From: Treponema sp.
GTDB lineage: Bacteria > Spirochaetota > Spirochaetia > Treponematales > Treponemataceae
Length of the DNA: 64,000 nucleotides
NCBI GenBank assembly: GCA_016297405.1
Contig: JAEDGP010000001.1
Coordinates: 28,849 to 92,848 of the forward strand
Direction: 5' to 3'
Under the pieces are notes generated by a model, which saw nothing but the letters and a program-made list of their open reading frames with translations, searched no databases and had not been told where the DNA came from. This document shows, piece after piece, positions 34,050-43,970 of the stretch; within the stretch, counting starts at the first letter, position 1; every line of letters starts with the position of its first letter. A program made the translations under genes and the position numbers.

Positions 34050-36812
34050 TCACTTTAGCTCCCAATTTGATTCATCGAAAATATTGTCATGCACAACGTA
34101 GGAACGTGTATCAAGTCTCCAGGTATTTTTGTCTTTCAGATGATCCTGGTTGTTTTCCCTGAAGAATGGCTCAATTGCACAACTATATATGTGAACCCTG
34201 TCTTTTTGAATGAAATCAGCAAATCTGTTATGGGTGAAAGGATTTATCTGTGAAACCTCCAGATCCTTTATGGCCAGAAAAATTGTATCTGCGTTCGTCA
34301 TGAAAGTGTTGTCGGTCTTAAGTTTTTCCCTGCTGTCAAAATCTTTAACTAAAAGCAGCGGGTTAAATTTTGCAAAGTCATAGCGGTTTTTCATACCTTT
34401 GAAGCATGGGGCAGGAACATCTCGTCCATGATCTGAAACTACAATAATTCTAGTATTATCGTAGACACCAATTTCCCTAAGATGCTTTACCCATTTTGAA
34501 AGCTGAAGTAATGCAGCGGCATTTACATGATATGCTTCCAGATCGCTTTCAAGGCCTGCAAAGGAGCCGATTTCGTAACCATAGCTGCCGGAAGAAGGTA
34601 CTTCATCAGAAATCAATGCTCCAGGCTCGTAAGTATGGTTTCTAAGCAAAGTAAATTCATGTGTTGTATCGTTTGTTATGAAAATGAACGCACCTTTATC
34701 GCTTTTATTGTCTGTAAGCTTATCCAAATAATATAAGTGGGCATATTTTTCCAGGAACTCTTCTACATTGAAAAGGGAATTGTCCTTAAAGTATTTTCCG
34801 TTTTGATAAAAAATATCCCTGTAAATTGGGAACATACTTTCCATCAAAACAAAGGACTGCAAATTTGATTCTACGATACGGTCTTGGCTTATATTTACCA
34901 CATCAGGATGTTCCTGGATATAGCGATCCTTGTAATTTTGCTGAACTTCCATAACAGTGAAGTCAGGATATTCTTCATACTTTGAAAAGTCTCCTTTCCA
35001 TGAATAGTTTGGCAACGGAGGATCTGTTATAGTGACTTTAAAACCTGCATCGTGAAAAATTCGAGGCATTACAAGAAGGGCTTCGTTATGTTTTTCCCTA
35101 AGTGAAATATCCTTTCGTTTGTTCAATTCCTCTGGAGTATATTCATAGCCTGCAAGCAAAGAATCGATTGCTTTTGTTGTATTTCCGGAATAAGAAACTG
35201 TGTTAGGGTAGTAAGTGAACCCACATAGATCGTCTTCCATCTGAGGAAATTCTTGAATAATGTATGGCAAATACGGAGACATAGCACGATCCATGAAGAG
35301 AACTACAACATTCTTTTTATCCTTCGAAAGATGATAGATTGGATCTATCTCTTCAATTCCTTCATCCATCAAAACCATGTTTTCATTTCTGGTCTTCGAG
35401 TATCTGGTGAATTCATCGTAGATCACACCAAATTTTGTGATTCCAAACGCAACTTCAGAAATACAGAGCACAAGAATGAAAAATCCGTAATATTTAACTA
35501 AATCGAATTTTCTGATCACCAGGAATAAAATGATTAGCAAACCAAAAACAAGAATAGGTAGAACCGTAAGATTAAAAGAAAATTTCATCAGCTCAAGGCT
35601 GTTTTCAAGCTTAAAACTGTTGGAAAAATTTCCATAGTTGCTATTGAAGACATATGCATTCAGCAACGCCATAAGAAAAAGGATGCTGAACAAGGCAGGC
35701 ATTACACGACGAATTTTTTCACCGGAAATCTTGTAGATACAAATTGGCCAGAAAACGAAGACCCCCAGATAAAAGAAAATGTTGTTGTAAATATAATTTA
35801 CAGGCGAAGCAGTATTGCCGACATAACTGAATTCCAAAGGACTTGAACTGATTGTTCCGCAAGGAAGGGAAAAACCAGAAAGCAGGGCAAATCCCAATGT
35901 TGAAAATACCAGAAGCGAAATGGAATTTGATTTCGAATCCTTGTTCTTTTCAAAATGCTTTTTGAAAAGAACAAGCCACAGAGGAATTGCAGCTACAATC
36001 ACCAATGTAAAAATGACACTGGCTTTGATCATGGTATGATGACGATCCAAAGCCAAAAATCCTATTCCGGAAGCAAAGAAAATCGTTAGTATGATTGAAT
36101 AGACAACTTTCCTGCAGTTTGGAACATATTTTATGAACACGTTTTTCAATAGGGAAAAAATGTTATTCAAAATCCAATAAAGAACAAGTCCGCTTGGAGA
36201 ATCATACAAAAGCACAAGGAAAATCAATGCCAGAAAGTAAAGCTGCAGCTTTTCCCTGAATGAAGTTCCTTTCAAATAAATGGCACCTGAAATAAAATTA
36301 ATCAGGGTCATCAAAATCGGAAGGACGTTTACTTTGAAAGAAAAGTTTCCGATTGCTATGGAAAAAAGATGATCCGGATTTCCTAAATCTTTTATGAACC
36401 AGAAAGCAGTTCCATGAAGTGTGGAGCAGTGGGACAAAAAATTATAGGCAGCAATAAAAAAAGGAATTTCAATAAGAATCGAAAGACTTGAACGAAGAGC
36501 ATAAAGGGGATGATATCCGTTCTGACGATAAAATTCCTGAATCATCATGAATTTTTCATCGCCTTTAAAGTTTTTCTTTATGTGGGTGACCCATGGGGAA
36601 AGCTTTTTTTGGGTTTCCCGCTCTCTTTCCTGAAGCTTATCTGCAATGTTATAAAGAGGCAACGCAAGAAAATTGACTGCCAGGCTCACAAACAAAATAC
36701 AACCTGCCATACCAATGAAATCAAAATTATCTGAATAGAAGCAGAATAAACCTTCAATAATTACTTCGATTGGCTGAATAATAATTGAATACAGTATTGA
36801 ACCAAAATTCAT
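34050..36812 (-). CDS. YidC-domain/alkaline-phosphatase-superfamily phosphotransferase fusion
   Basis: The protein has 920 residues. Residues 1-220 are YidC/Oxa1-like (FLALPLYNIADKLQ; HPLYALRSSLS; SPSGLVLYWILNN). About 225-460 holds additional helices. About 498-880 is the phosphotransferase domain with Asp508 (LFMDRA), His718 (NDTTH), Asp794/His795 (SDHG) and a nucleophile candidate at Thr546 or Thr547 (SGNTTKAIDSLLAGYEY). The nucleophile region differs from the FGGY form of the other three copies, so its substrate may differ. It heads a two-gene operon with the TagF-like gene and is divergent from the phosphonate operon. Confidence 0.88.
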   Translation of the reverse strand: MNFGSILYSIIIQPIEVIIEGLFCFYSDNFDFIGMAGCILFVSLAVNFLALPLYNIADKLQERERETQKKLSPWVTHIKKNFKGDEKFMMIQEFYRQNGYHPLYALRSSLSILIEIPFFIAAYNFLSHCSTLHGTAFWFIKDLGNPDHLFSIAIGNFSFKVNVLPILMTLINFISGAIYLKGTSFREKLQLYFLALIFLVLLYDSPSGLVLYWILNNIFSLLKNVFIKYVPNCRKVVYSIILTIFFASGIGFLALDRHHTMIKASVIFTLVIVAAIPLWLVLFKKHFEKNKDSKSNSISLLVFSTLGFALLSGFSLPCGTISSSPLEFSYVGNTASPVNYIYNNIFFYLGVFVFWPICIYKISGEKIRRVMPALFSILFLMALLNAYVFNSNYGNFSNSFKLENSLELMKFSFNLTVLPILVFGLLIILFLVIRKFDLVKYYGFFILVLCISEVAFGITKFGVIYDEFTRYSKTRNENMVLMDEGIEEIDPIYHLSKDKKNVVVLFMDRAMSPYLPYIIQEFPQMEDDLCGFTYYPNTVSYSGNTTKAIDSLLAGYEYTPEELNKRKDISLREKHNEALLVMPRIFHDAGFKVTITDPPLPNYSWKGDFSKYEEYPDFTVMEVQQNYKDRYIQEHPDVVNISQDRIVESNLQSFVLMESMFPIYRDIFYQNGKYFKDNSLFNVEEFLEKYAHLYYLDKLTDNKSDKGAFIFITNDTTHEFTLLRNHTYEPGALISDEVPSSGSYGYEIGSFAGLESDLEAYHVNAAALLQLSKWVKHLREIGVYDNTRIIVVSDHGRDVPAPCFKGMKNRYDFAKFNPLLLVKDFDSREKLKTDNTFMTNADTIFLAIKDLEVSQINPFTHNRFADFIQKDRVHIYSCAIEPFFRENNQDHLKDKNTWRLDTRSYVVHDNIFDESNWELK

Positions 36813-36820
36813 AGCATTAA

Positions 36821-36849
36821 ATTATATATCAATCATTTAAAATATTAAA
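36821..36849 (-). promoter_or_regulatory. Promoter of the 36812 operon
   Basis: TTTAAT (36844-36849), 17 bases, TATAAT (36821-36826) on the minus strand, then eight bases to the ATG. The hexamers and spacing are identical to those at 19888-19916, in front of a paralogous operon. Confidence 0.6.
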
Positions 36850-36885
36850 TAATTTCTTGTCCATAACATTTTTTTATTTTTGTAC

Positions 36886-37059
36886 TTGTTCATTTTTTTT
36901 AATAGTTTAATTTTATTTGAACAAATTTTACCAGAATAGCCATATTTTGTTCATTTTTTTGTTCAATACTACACTTTTTGAACAAAAAATATAGACAAAA
37001 TCAACAGAAAGATGTAAAACAAAGTCATCACATCATTTTTAATTAGAGGAATTGAACAA
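36886..37059. promoter_or_regulatory. Array of six TTGTTCA(A)/TTGAACAA boxes before the phosphonate operon
   Basis: Boxes lie at 36886-36892 (TTGTTCA), 36917-36924 (TTGAACAA), 36947-36953 (TTGTTCA), 36959-36966 (TTGTTCAA), 36978-36985 (TTGAACAA) and 37052-37059 (TTGAACAA). The fourth and fifth form a perfect 8-bp inverted repeat with an 11-base centre, just upstream of a candidate promoter. The sixth sits in the leader, directly before the start codon. This looks like a set of regulator half-sites. The regulator is not encoded in the window as far as I can see. Confidence 0.55.
36992..37020 (+). promoter_or_regulatory. Candidate promoter of the phosphonate operon
   Basis: TAGACA (36992-36997), 17 bases, TAAAAC (37015-37020). 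The weak -10 box and the inverted repeat immediately upstream fit an activator-dependent promoter. Confidence 0.35.
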
Positions 37060-37062
37060 AAA

Positions 37063-38364
37063 ATGGCAAAGAAAGTTTATTTAGGTCTTACTGGTGATAT
37101 TATTCACCCGGGAATCATCAACATCATCAATGAAGGGGCAAAACACGGAGACGTAATCGTAGGTCTTTTGACCGACAAGGCTATCGTAAATCACAAGCGT
37201 CTTCCTTATCTTACTTATGAACAGCGTAAGAATGTTGTTGAAAATCTTAAGGGAGTAAGTGAAGTTGTTCCTCAGGAAGACTGGAGTTATGTGCCAAACC
37301 TTAAAAGACTTAAGCCTGATTTTATCATTCATGGTGATGACTGGAAAACAAATTATCTTTCTAAAATCCGCGACGAAGTTTATGACGTTATGAAGGAATG
37401 GGGTGGTGAAGTTATTGAAATTCCTTATACAAAAGGAATCAATTCTACTGCTCTTGCTGAAAATGCTTCTTCTATTGGAACTACTCCTGACGTTCGCCGG
37501 GCTACTTTGCGCCGTTTGATTTCTGCAAAGAAAGTTGTTCGCATCATGGAAGCTCATTCTGGTTTGAGCGGTCTTATTGTTGAAAATACTCAGATTCAAA
37601 AAGAAGACGGTATTCACCAGTTTGACGGTATGTGGTCTTCTTCTTTGACAGACTCTACTTCCAAAGGTAAGCCTGATATTGAAGCTGTTGACCTTACAAC
37701 ACGTATGCAAAGTCTTACAGACATTCTTGAATGTACTACAAAGCCTATCATTTACGATGGCGACACAGGTGATATTCCTGAACATTTTGTATTTACAGTT
37801 CGTACTCTTGAAAGAAACGGTGTTTCTGCTGTAATCATTGAGGACAAAAAAGGTCTTAAAAAGAATTCTTTGTTTGGAACTGAAGCTAAGCAGGTTCTTG
37901 CAACTGAAGAAGAATTCTGTGAAAAGATTGCTGCCGGTAAAAAAGCTCAGGTTACTAAAGACTTTATGATTATTGCACGCATTGAAGAAATCATTGCCGG
38001 TTATTCTGTTGATGAAGCTTTGAACAAGGCTTTTGCAGCTGTTCGCGCAGGTGCCGACGGTGTAATGATTCACTCAAAAGACAAGAGCGGTATGGATATC
38101 AAGGAATTCTGTGAAAGATTCCGCAAGGAATATTCTGGCATTCCAATTGTTCTTGTTCCAACTACATACAATCAGTTTACAGAAGACGAACTTGCTGCAT
38201 GGGGCGCAAACATCATCATCTATGCAAACCATATGCTCCGCGCAAGTTATCCTGCCATGCAGCGTGTTGCTGAAAAGATTCTTGCTGCTGAACGAAGCCT
38301 TGAAGTAAATGACGACTGTATGCCAATCAAGCAGATTCTCGAACTGATTCCAGGAACTAAATAG
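37063..38364 (+). CDS. pepM: Phosphoenolpyruvate mutase with N-terminal cytidylyltransferase-like domain
   Basis: The protein has 433 residues. Residues 1-135 match the HxGH-type cytidylyltransferase domain often fused to PEP mutase, ending in PYTKGINST. Its HxGH motif reads HPGI (His15, Ile18), so the second histidine is missing and activity of this domain is doubtful. Residues about 145-430 are the mutase: DGDTGD (232-237) for Mg and the hallmark EDKKGLKKNS (260-269). It rearranges PEP to phosphonopyruvate, the entry step to nearly all natural phosphonates. A ribosome-binding site (AGAGGA) lies 12 bases before the ATG. First gene of a rightward operon. Other names include aepX. Confidence 0.93.
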   Translation: MAKKVYLGLTGDIIHPGIINIINEGAKHGDVIVGLLTDKAIVNHKRLPYLTYEQRKNVVENLKGVSEVVPQEDWSYVPNLKRLKPDFIIHGDDWKTNYLSKIRDEVYDVMKEWGGEVIEIPYTKGINSTALAENASSIGTTPDVRRATLRRLISAKKVVRIMEAHSGLSGLIVENTQIQKEDGIHQFDGMWSSSLTDSTSKGKPDIEAVDLTTRMQSLTDILECTTKPIIYDGDTGDIPEHFVFTVRTLERNGVSAVIIEDKKGLKKNSLFGTEAKQVLATEEEFCEKIAAGKKAQVTKDFMIIARIEEIIAGYSVDEALNKAFAAVRAGADGVMIHSKDKSGMDIKEFCERFRKEYSGIPIVLVPTTYNQFTEDELAAWGANIIIYANHMLRASYPAMQRVAEKILAAERSLEVNDDCMPIKQILELIPGTK

Positions 38365-38373
38365 GGAGATATT

Positions 38374-39498
38374 ATGATCAGACCTTCATATTTTTACGAT
38401 TTGTTGATTAAAAATGGAACCGACTTTTTTGCTGGTGTTCCTGATTCGCTTTTGAAAAATTTCTGTGCTTACGTTACAGATAACGCACCTTCTGAAAAAC
38501 ACATTATTTCTGCAAACGAAGGAAGCGCAACTGCTCTTGCATGTGGTTATCACATGGCAACTGGAAAGATTCCTATGATTTACATGCAGAATTCTGGTGA
38601 AGGAAACATGGTAAATCCTATGCTTTCTCTTGCAGACCGTGATGTTTATTCAATTCCTATGCTCATCGTAATCGGCTGGAGGGGAGAGCCTGGTGTTCAT
38701 GATGAACCTCAGCACGTAAAACAGGGTAAAGTAACATGCGATCTTCTTGATGCAATGAAGATTCCTTACGAAGTGCTTTCTGAAAATGAAGCTGAGCTTC
38801 CTGGTCAGTTTGAAAAGGCTTACAAATACATTAAAGAAAACAATGCTCAGTATGCTTTTGTTATCCGTAAAAATACTTTTGACGAATACAAGCTTGTGAA
38901 CAATATTCCTGTTGAAGGCAAAATGAGCCGTGAAGAAGCAATTGAAAAAATCATGCTCAGCGCAGATGATAAGACTGCATTTGTTTCTACAACTGGTATG
39001 GCAAGCCGGGAACTTTATGAACTTCGCGACAAGCACAATCAGGCTCATGACAGGGACTTCCTTACTGTTGGCGGAATGGGTCACTGTTCCCAGATTGCTC
39101 TTGCCATTGCAATGAACAAAGCTGACCGCCAGGTTTATTGTATTGACGGTGATGGTGCTTCTATCATGCAGATGGGTGGTATGGCTACAATCGGAACAAG
39201 AAATCCATCAAACATGGTTCATTTTGTAATGAACAACGGTGCCCACGATTCTGTAGGTGGTCAGCCAACTGTAGGACGTCAGATTGATTTGTGTGCTATT
39301 GCTGCCGGTTGTGGTTACGAAAATGTTGTAAAGGTTGAAACTCCAGAAGAGCTTGATGCTGTATTGCATGATGACGAAACAAAGTCTAAACTTACATTTG
39401 TTGAAGTTCTTGTTACTAAAGGTGCAAGAAAAGATTTAGGAAGGCCTAAGTCTACACCTGTGCAGAACAAAGAAGCTTTGATGGAATTTTTGAAATAG
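38374..39498 (+). CDS. aepY: Phosphonopyruvate decarboxylase
   Basis: The protein has 374 residues and belongs to the thiamine diphosphate enzymes. It has FFAGVPDSLLKNFC at the start, SANEGSATALACGYH with the cofactor-activating Glu, and the diphosphate/Mg motif GDGASIMQMGGMATIG followed by NNGAHDSVGGQPT. It removes CO2 from phosphonopyruvate to give phosphonoacetaldehyde and so makes the unfavourable mutase step irreversible. The gene is nine bases after the mutase, with GGGAG as the ribosome-binding site. Confidence 0.95.
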   Translation: MIRPSYFYDLLIKNGTDFFAGVPDSLLKNFCAYVTDNAPSEKHIISANEGSATALACGYHMATGKIPMIYMQNSGEGNMVNPMLSLADRDVYSIPMLIVIGWRGEPGVHDEPQHVKQGKVTCDLLDAMKIPYEVLSENEAELPGQFEKAYKYIKENNAQYAFVIRKNTFDEYKLVNNIPVEGKMSREEAIEKIMLSADDKTAFVSTTGMASRELYELRDKHNQAHDRDFLTVGGMGHCSQIALAIAMNKADRQVYCIDGDGASIMQMGGMATIGTRNPSNMVHFVMNNGAHDSVGGQPTVGRQIDLCAIAAGCGYENVVKVETPEELDAVLHDDETKSKLTFVEVLVTKGARKDLGRPKSTPVQNKEALMEFLK

Positions 39499-39500
39499 CA

Positions 39501-39544
39501 GGCGTTGCGGGATTTGTTAAGCAAAACTTGTTTTTCGAACCCGC
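39501..39544 (+). repeat. Small GGCGTTGCGG-headed hairpin element
   Basis: GGCGTTGCGG at 39501-39510 begins an imperfect hairpin (GCGGG 39507-39511 with CCCGC 39540-39544) in the aepY-pntC gap. The same decamer heads a hairpin at 63887. It may be a small dispersed repeat. Confidence 0.35.
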
Positions 39545-39595
39545 TAAAAGGGGCAGGGCGTAAGGCTTTCCTTCCTTTTTCTATTTTAATTATAG

Positions 39596-41440
<1,845 letters not shown>

Positions 41441-41461
41441 TCAAGCATTATTTCGTTGTAA

Positions 41462-41507
41462 AAAAGCCCCTGTTATGTTAATTTAAAAAGACATGGTAGG
41501 GGCTTTT
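41462..41507 (+). terminator. Terminator-like hairpin after pntC
   Basis: AAAAGCCCCT and AGGGGCTTTT form the base of a hairpin with a long, partly paired AT-rich centre. It lies between pntC and the OpgB-like gene and may limit read-through. Confidence 0.55.
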
Positions 41508-41530
41508 CCTATTATCAAGGGGTAATAATT

Positions 41531-43021
41531 TTGACACAAAAAAAACGAATCATTCTTGAAGTCATATCCGACTTGCTTTTTCTTATTGCAACAGCGATTT
41601 TTTTTGCTGTCTATTGGGCAAGAAGAAACTATCCCATGGACAACTGCTATACCGTTTATTTTGTAATGAGCAGCGACACTTCAGGTCATGATTCAGGAAC
41701 CGCTCTTTCCATTTTATTTGGGTTTGTTATCCCTGCAATTGTATCTTTCATTGTATACAGGCTTGCTTTATTTGTACTAAGAAAGAGACTTAACTGGCTT
41801 TCTTCAAAAGTTCTTTTGAACGTTAACATTTTGTACTGTGCCATAAGTCTGATTTGCTGCATCTGCTATCTTAAGGCATGGAATTACCCTAAAATCTGGT
41901 ACGAAATCCATAAAGATCCAGTGGATTCAGCTTTCTATAAAGAGAATTATATTGAGCCAACCGTAAAATCCCCTGAAAACAAAAGGAATCTGATTCTTAT
42001 TTTCATGGAATCAATGGAATCTTCTTACCAGGCTGAAAATGAAGGGGGTGTTCTTCCTATTAATCCTATGCCATACCTGACTTCCCTTGCGAAAGACAAC
42101 ATAAACTTCAGCGAATCTCAAGCTATTGGCGGAGGCTACAACATTGAAGGCACTTGCTGGACTGTTGGTGGTCTTCTTTCAAAAACCTCAGGTCTTCCAT
42201 ATTACAATCCTTTCGTAAAAAAAGAGGGAAAACTTGTGTGCCTTCCAAAAGCAACATTCCTCTCTGACGTGCTTGTAAATGACGGTTACAACGCAGTTTT
42301 TTCTATTGGGTCTGAAAAGCAGTTTGAAAACCGTGATACTGTAATGGAAAGTCACGGATATGTTACTCATGATATAAAATGGTATAAAGAAAACGGAAAA
42401 ATTGATCCTGATTATCAGGTTTTCTGGGGATTTGAAGATCAGAAACTTTATGAAATTGCTAAAGATGAATTGAATGAACTTTCCTCAGAAGATAAGCCGT
42501 TCCTTTTTACTATGCTGACTGTTGATACTCATTTTCCACATGGCTTTAAGTGCTCCAGCTGCAAAAATCTTTATGATGAACAGATGCTAAATGTTTTGTC
42601 ATGTGCAGACAATCTTTTGAAGAATTTCATTGAATGGGCAAAAGAACAAAAATGGTATGATAATACACAGATTGTAATTGTAGGCGACCATAATTATCTT
42701 GCTGCTCCTAAAAACAATTTCATGCACGATTTGTCATCATTAAGTGCTGGTGAAGTTGAATCAAGAAGGCGATTCATGAACGTAATCATCAATCCTGCAG
42801 TGCAGCTTGATAGGCAGAAGCAGAAAAACCGAAAATTCTGCTCTTTTGACATAATGCCGACAATTCTTGAAGCAATGGGTTATCAATTGGAAAATCATGG
42901 TGCAGCTCTTGGCCGCTCACTTTATTCAGATGAACCTACAATGATCGAAAAATACGGAGTAGATACAGTCAATTCTGAAATAATGCGTCGTACAATACAG
43001 TATGACGCGTTGAATGATTAG
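41531..43021 (+). CDS. OpgB/MdoB-like phosphoglycerol transferase (LtaS superfamily)
   Basis: The protein has 496 residues. Three membrane helices lie in the first 115, then an extracytoplasmic alkaline-phosphatase-superfamily domain. Likely metal ligands are Glu160 (FMESMES), Asp386 and His387 (VGDHNYL), with His334 (DTHFPHG). The nucleophile candidate is Thr208 in IEGTCWTVGGLLSKTSGLP, which closely follows the OpgB pattern. Such enzymes move phosphoglycerol or phosphoethanolamine from phospholipids onto periplasmic or surface glycans. The start is a TTG with AAGGGG eight bases upstream. An A8 run lies three codons in. Its place after pntC makes it a candidate for transferring an AEP-containing head group. 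Confidence 0.85.
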   Translation: MTQKKRIILEVISDLLFLIATAIFFAVYWARRNYPMDNCYTVYFVMSSDTSGHDSGTALSILFGFVIPAIVSFIVYRLALFVLRKRLNWLSSKVLLNVNILYCAISLICCICYLKAWNYPKIWYEIHKDPVDSAFYKENYIEPTVKSPENKRNLILIFMESMESSYQAENEGGVLPINPMPYLTSLAKDNINFSESQAIGGGYNIEGTCWTVGGLLSKTSGLPYYNPFVKKEGKLVCLPKATFLSDVLVNDGYNAVFSIGSEKQFENRDTVMESHGYVTHDIKWYKENGKIDPDYQVFWGFEDQKLYEIAKDELNELSSEDKPFLFTMLTVDTHFPHGFKCSSCKNLYDEQMLNVLSCADNLLKNFIEWAKEQKWYDNTQIVIVGDHNYLAAPKNNFMHDLSSLSAGEVESRRRFMNVIINPAVQLDRQKQKNRKFCSFDIMPTILEAMGYQLENHGAALGRSLYSDEPTMIEKYGVDTVNSEIMRRTIQYDALND

Positions 43022-43965
43022 AAATTCTTTGATTTTATGAAGGATTCCAGGCTTTTTTTCCAGTCTGGAATCTTGATCCCAAGTTCCATTTCAATTTTTC
43101 TTGTATCAAGGACGCTGTTTAAAGGCCTTTTAGTTTCATCTTCCGATGTTTTACGACTCATCAGTTCGCAATTATCATCAATTTTTTTTGTCTTCAGTAA
43201 AATCTTTTTTATTGCGCACGCAAAATCAAATCTGGATGTGCTTCCTTTATTGCAAAAATTGTAGACTCCGTAAGAAGGTGCGCTATGTTTTCCGACAAGT
43301 TCCCTGGCATTTTCGTTTTTTTCTATGAATTCCAAAATTACACAAGATAGATCCTTTGCAAAAGTAGGGCAGCCAATCTGGTCATCTACAACAAAAAGCT
43401 TTGATTGGGTTTTCAGGCCTTCAAAGATTTTGTAAACAAAATTGGATTTGTTATAGCCGTAAAGCCAGGATGTCCTGATTATATAATATTGATTGCAGGA
43501 AAAAGTAACAGCATCCTCACCAAGACTCTTGGAAAGTCCATATTTTGTCTGTGGATTTTTTTCGCTTTTTTCTGTGTAGGCAACTAAAGATTTTCCGTCG
43601 AAAACAAAATCGCTGGAAATATGAATAAGCTTTATGTTGTTGCTTCTGCTTAATCGGGCAATGTTCAGCGCACCTTTTTCATTTATCTTGCAAGCCTCTT
43701 CAAATCCCTCATTACTTTCACTTTTTTCAACATCCGTAAATCCCGCACAATTAATGATCCAGGTAATCTTTCCGTCATTGCATTTTCCAGATTTATGAGA
43801 AATCAGATAATTGTTGGTTTTAAAAGATAAAACGAAGTTTTCAATTGCAGAATAATCACAAATATCAACTTCGTGTCCTGTTGCCACAAATGGAATTTTT
43901 TTTTCAGTTAAAGTCTGGCATACTTGAGAACCAAGCATGCCATTTTTCCCAACCACCCAAATCAT
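43018..43965 (-). CDS. rfbD: dTDP-4-dehydrorhamnose reductase
   Basis: The protein has 315 residues. It has VVGKNGMLGSQVCQTL (NAD(P) motif), INCAGFTDVEKSE, ISSDFVFDG, the YGLSKSLGE Tyr-x3-Lys pair and IIRTSWLYGYNKSNFV. It performs the last step to dTDP-rhamnose. It is separated from rfbA/B/C by about 10 kb holding the third YidC/TagF pair and the phosphonate genes. It is five bases after manC. Its stop codon overlaps that of the convergent OpgB-like gene. Confidence 0.93.
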   Translation of the reverse strand: MIWVVGKNGMLGSQVCQTLTEKKIPFVATGHEVDICDYSAIENFVLSFKTNNYLISHKSGKCNDGKITWIINCAGFTDVEKSESNEGFEEACKINEKGALNIARLSRSNNIKLIHISSDFVFDGKSLVAYTEKSEKNPQTKYGLSKSLGEDAVTFSCNQYYIIRTSWLYGYNKSNFVYKIFEGLKTQSKLFVVDDQIGCPTFAKDLSCVILEFIEKNENARELVGKHSAPSYGVYNFCNKGSTSRFDFACAIKKILLKTKKIDDNCELMSRKTSEDETKRPLNSVLDTRKIEMELGIKIPDWKKSLESFIKSKNF

Positions 43966-43970
43966 ATTAC

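Noticed and set aside
1..36812. The YidC-like domains as the housekeeping membrane insertase
   Set aside because: There are four copies inside glycan operons, fused to a phosphotransferase, with no rnpA, rpmH or jag nearby. The essential YidC is expected elsewhere.
36886..37059. The TTGTTCAA array as a CRISPR-like repeat
   Set aside because: The units are only 7-8 bases, occur in both orientations and have irregular spacing. No cas genes are present.
37081..38073. A 330-codon open frame antisense to the PEP mutase gene
   Set aside because: Its composition (rich in Asn, Phe, Lys, Cys, Ser) mirrors the codon bias of the real gene on the other strand, and it has no motif or ribosome-binding site.
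41531..41536. TTGACA at the start of the OpgB-like gene as a -35 box
   Set aside because: No -10 box follows at a suitable distance, and the TTG is better explained as a start codon with AAGGGG upstream.
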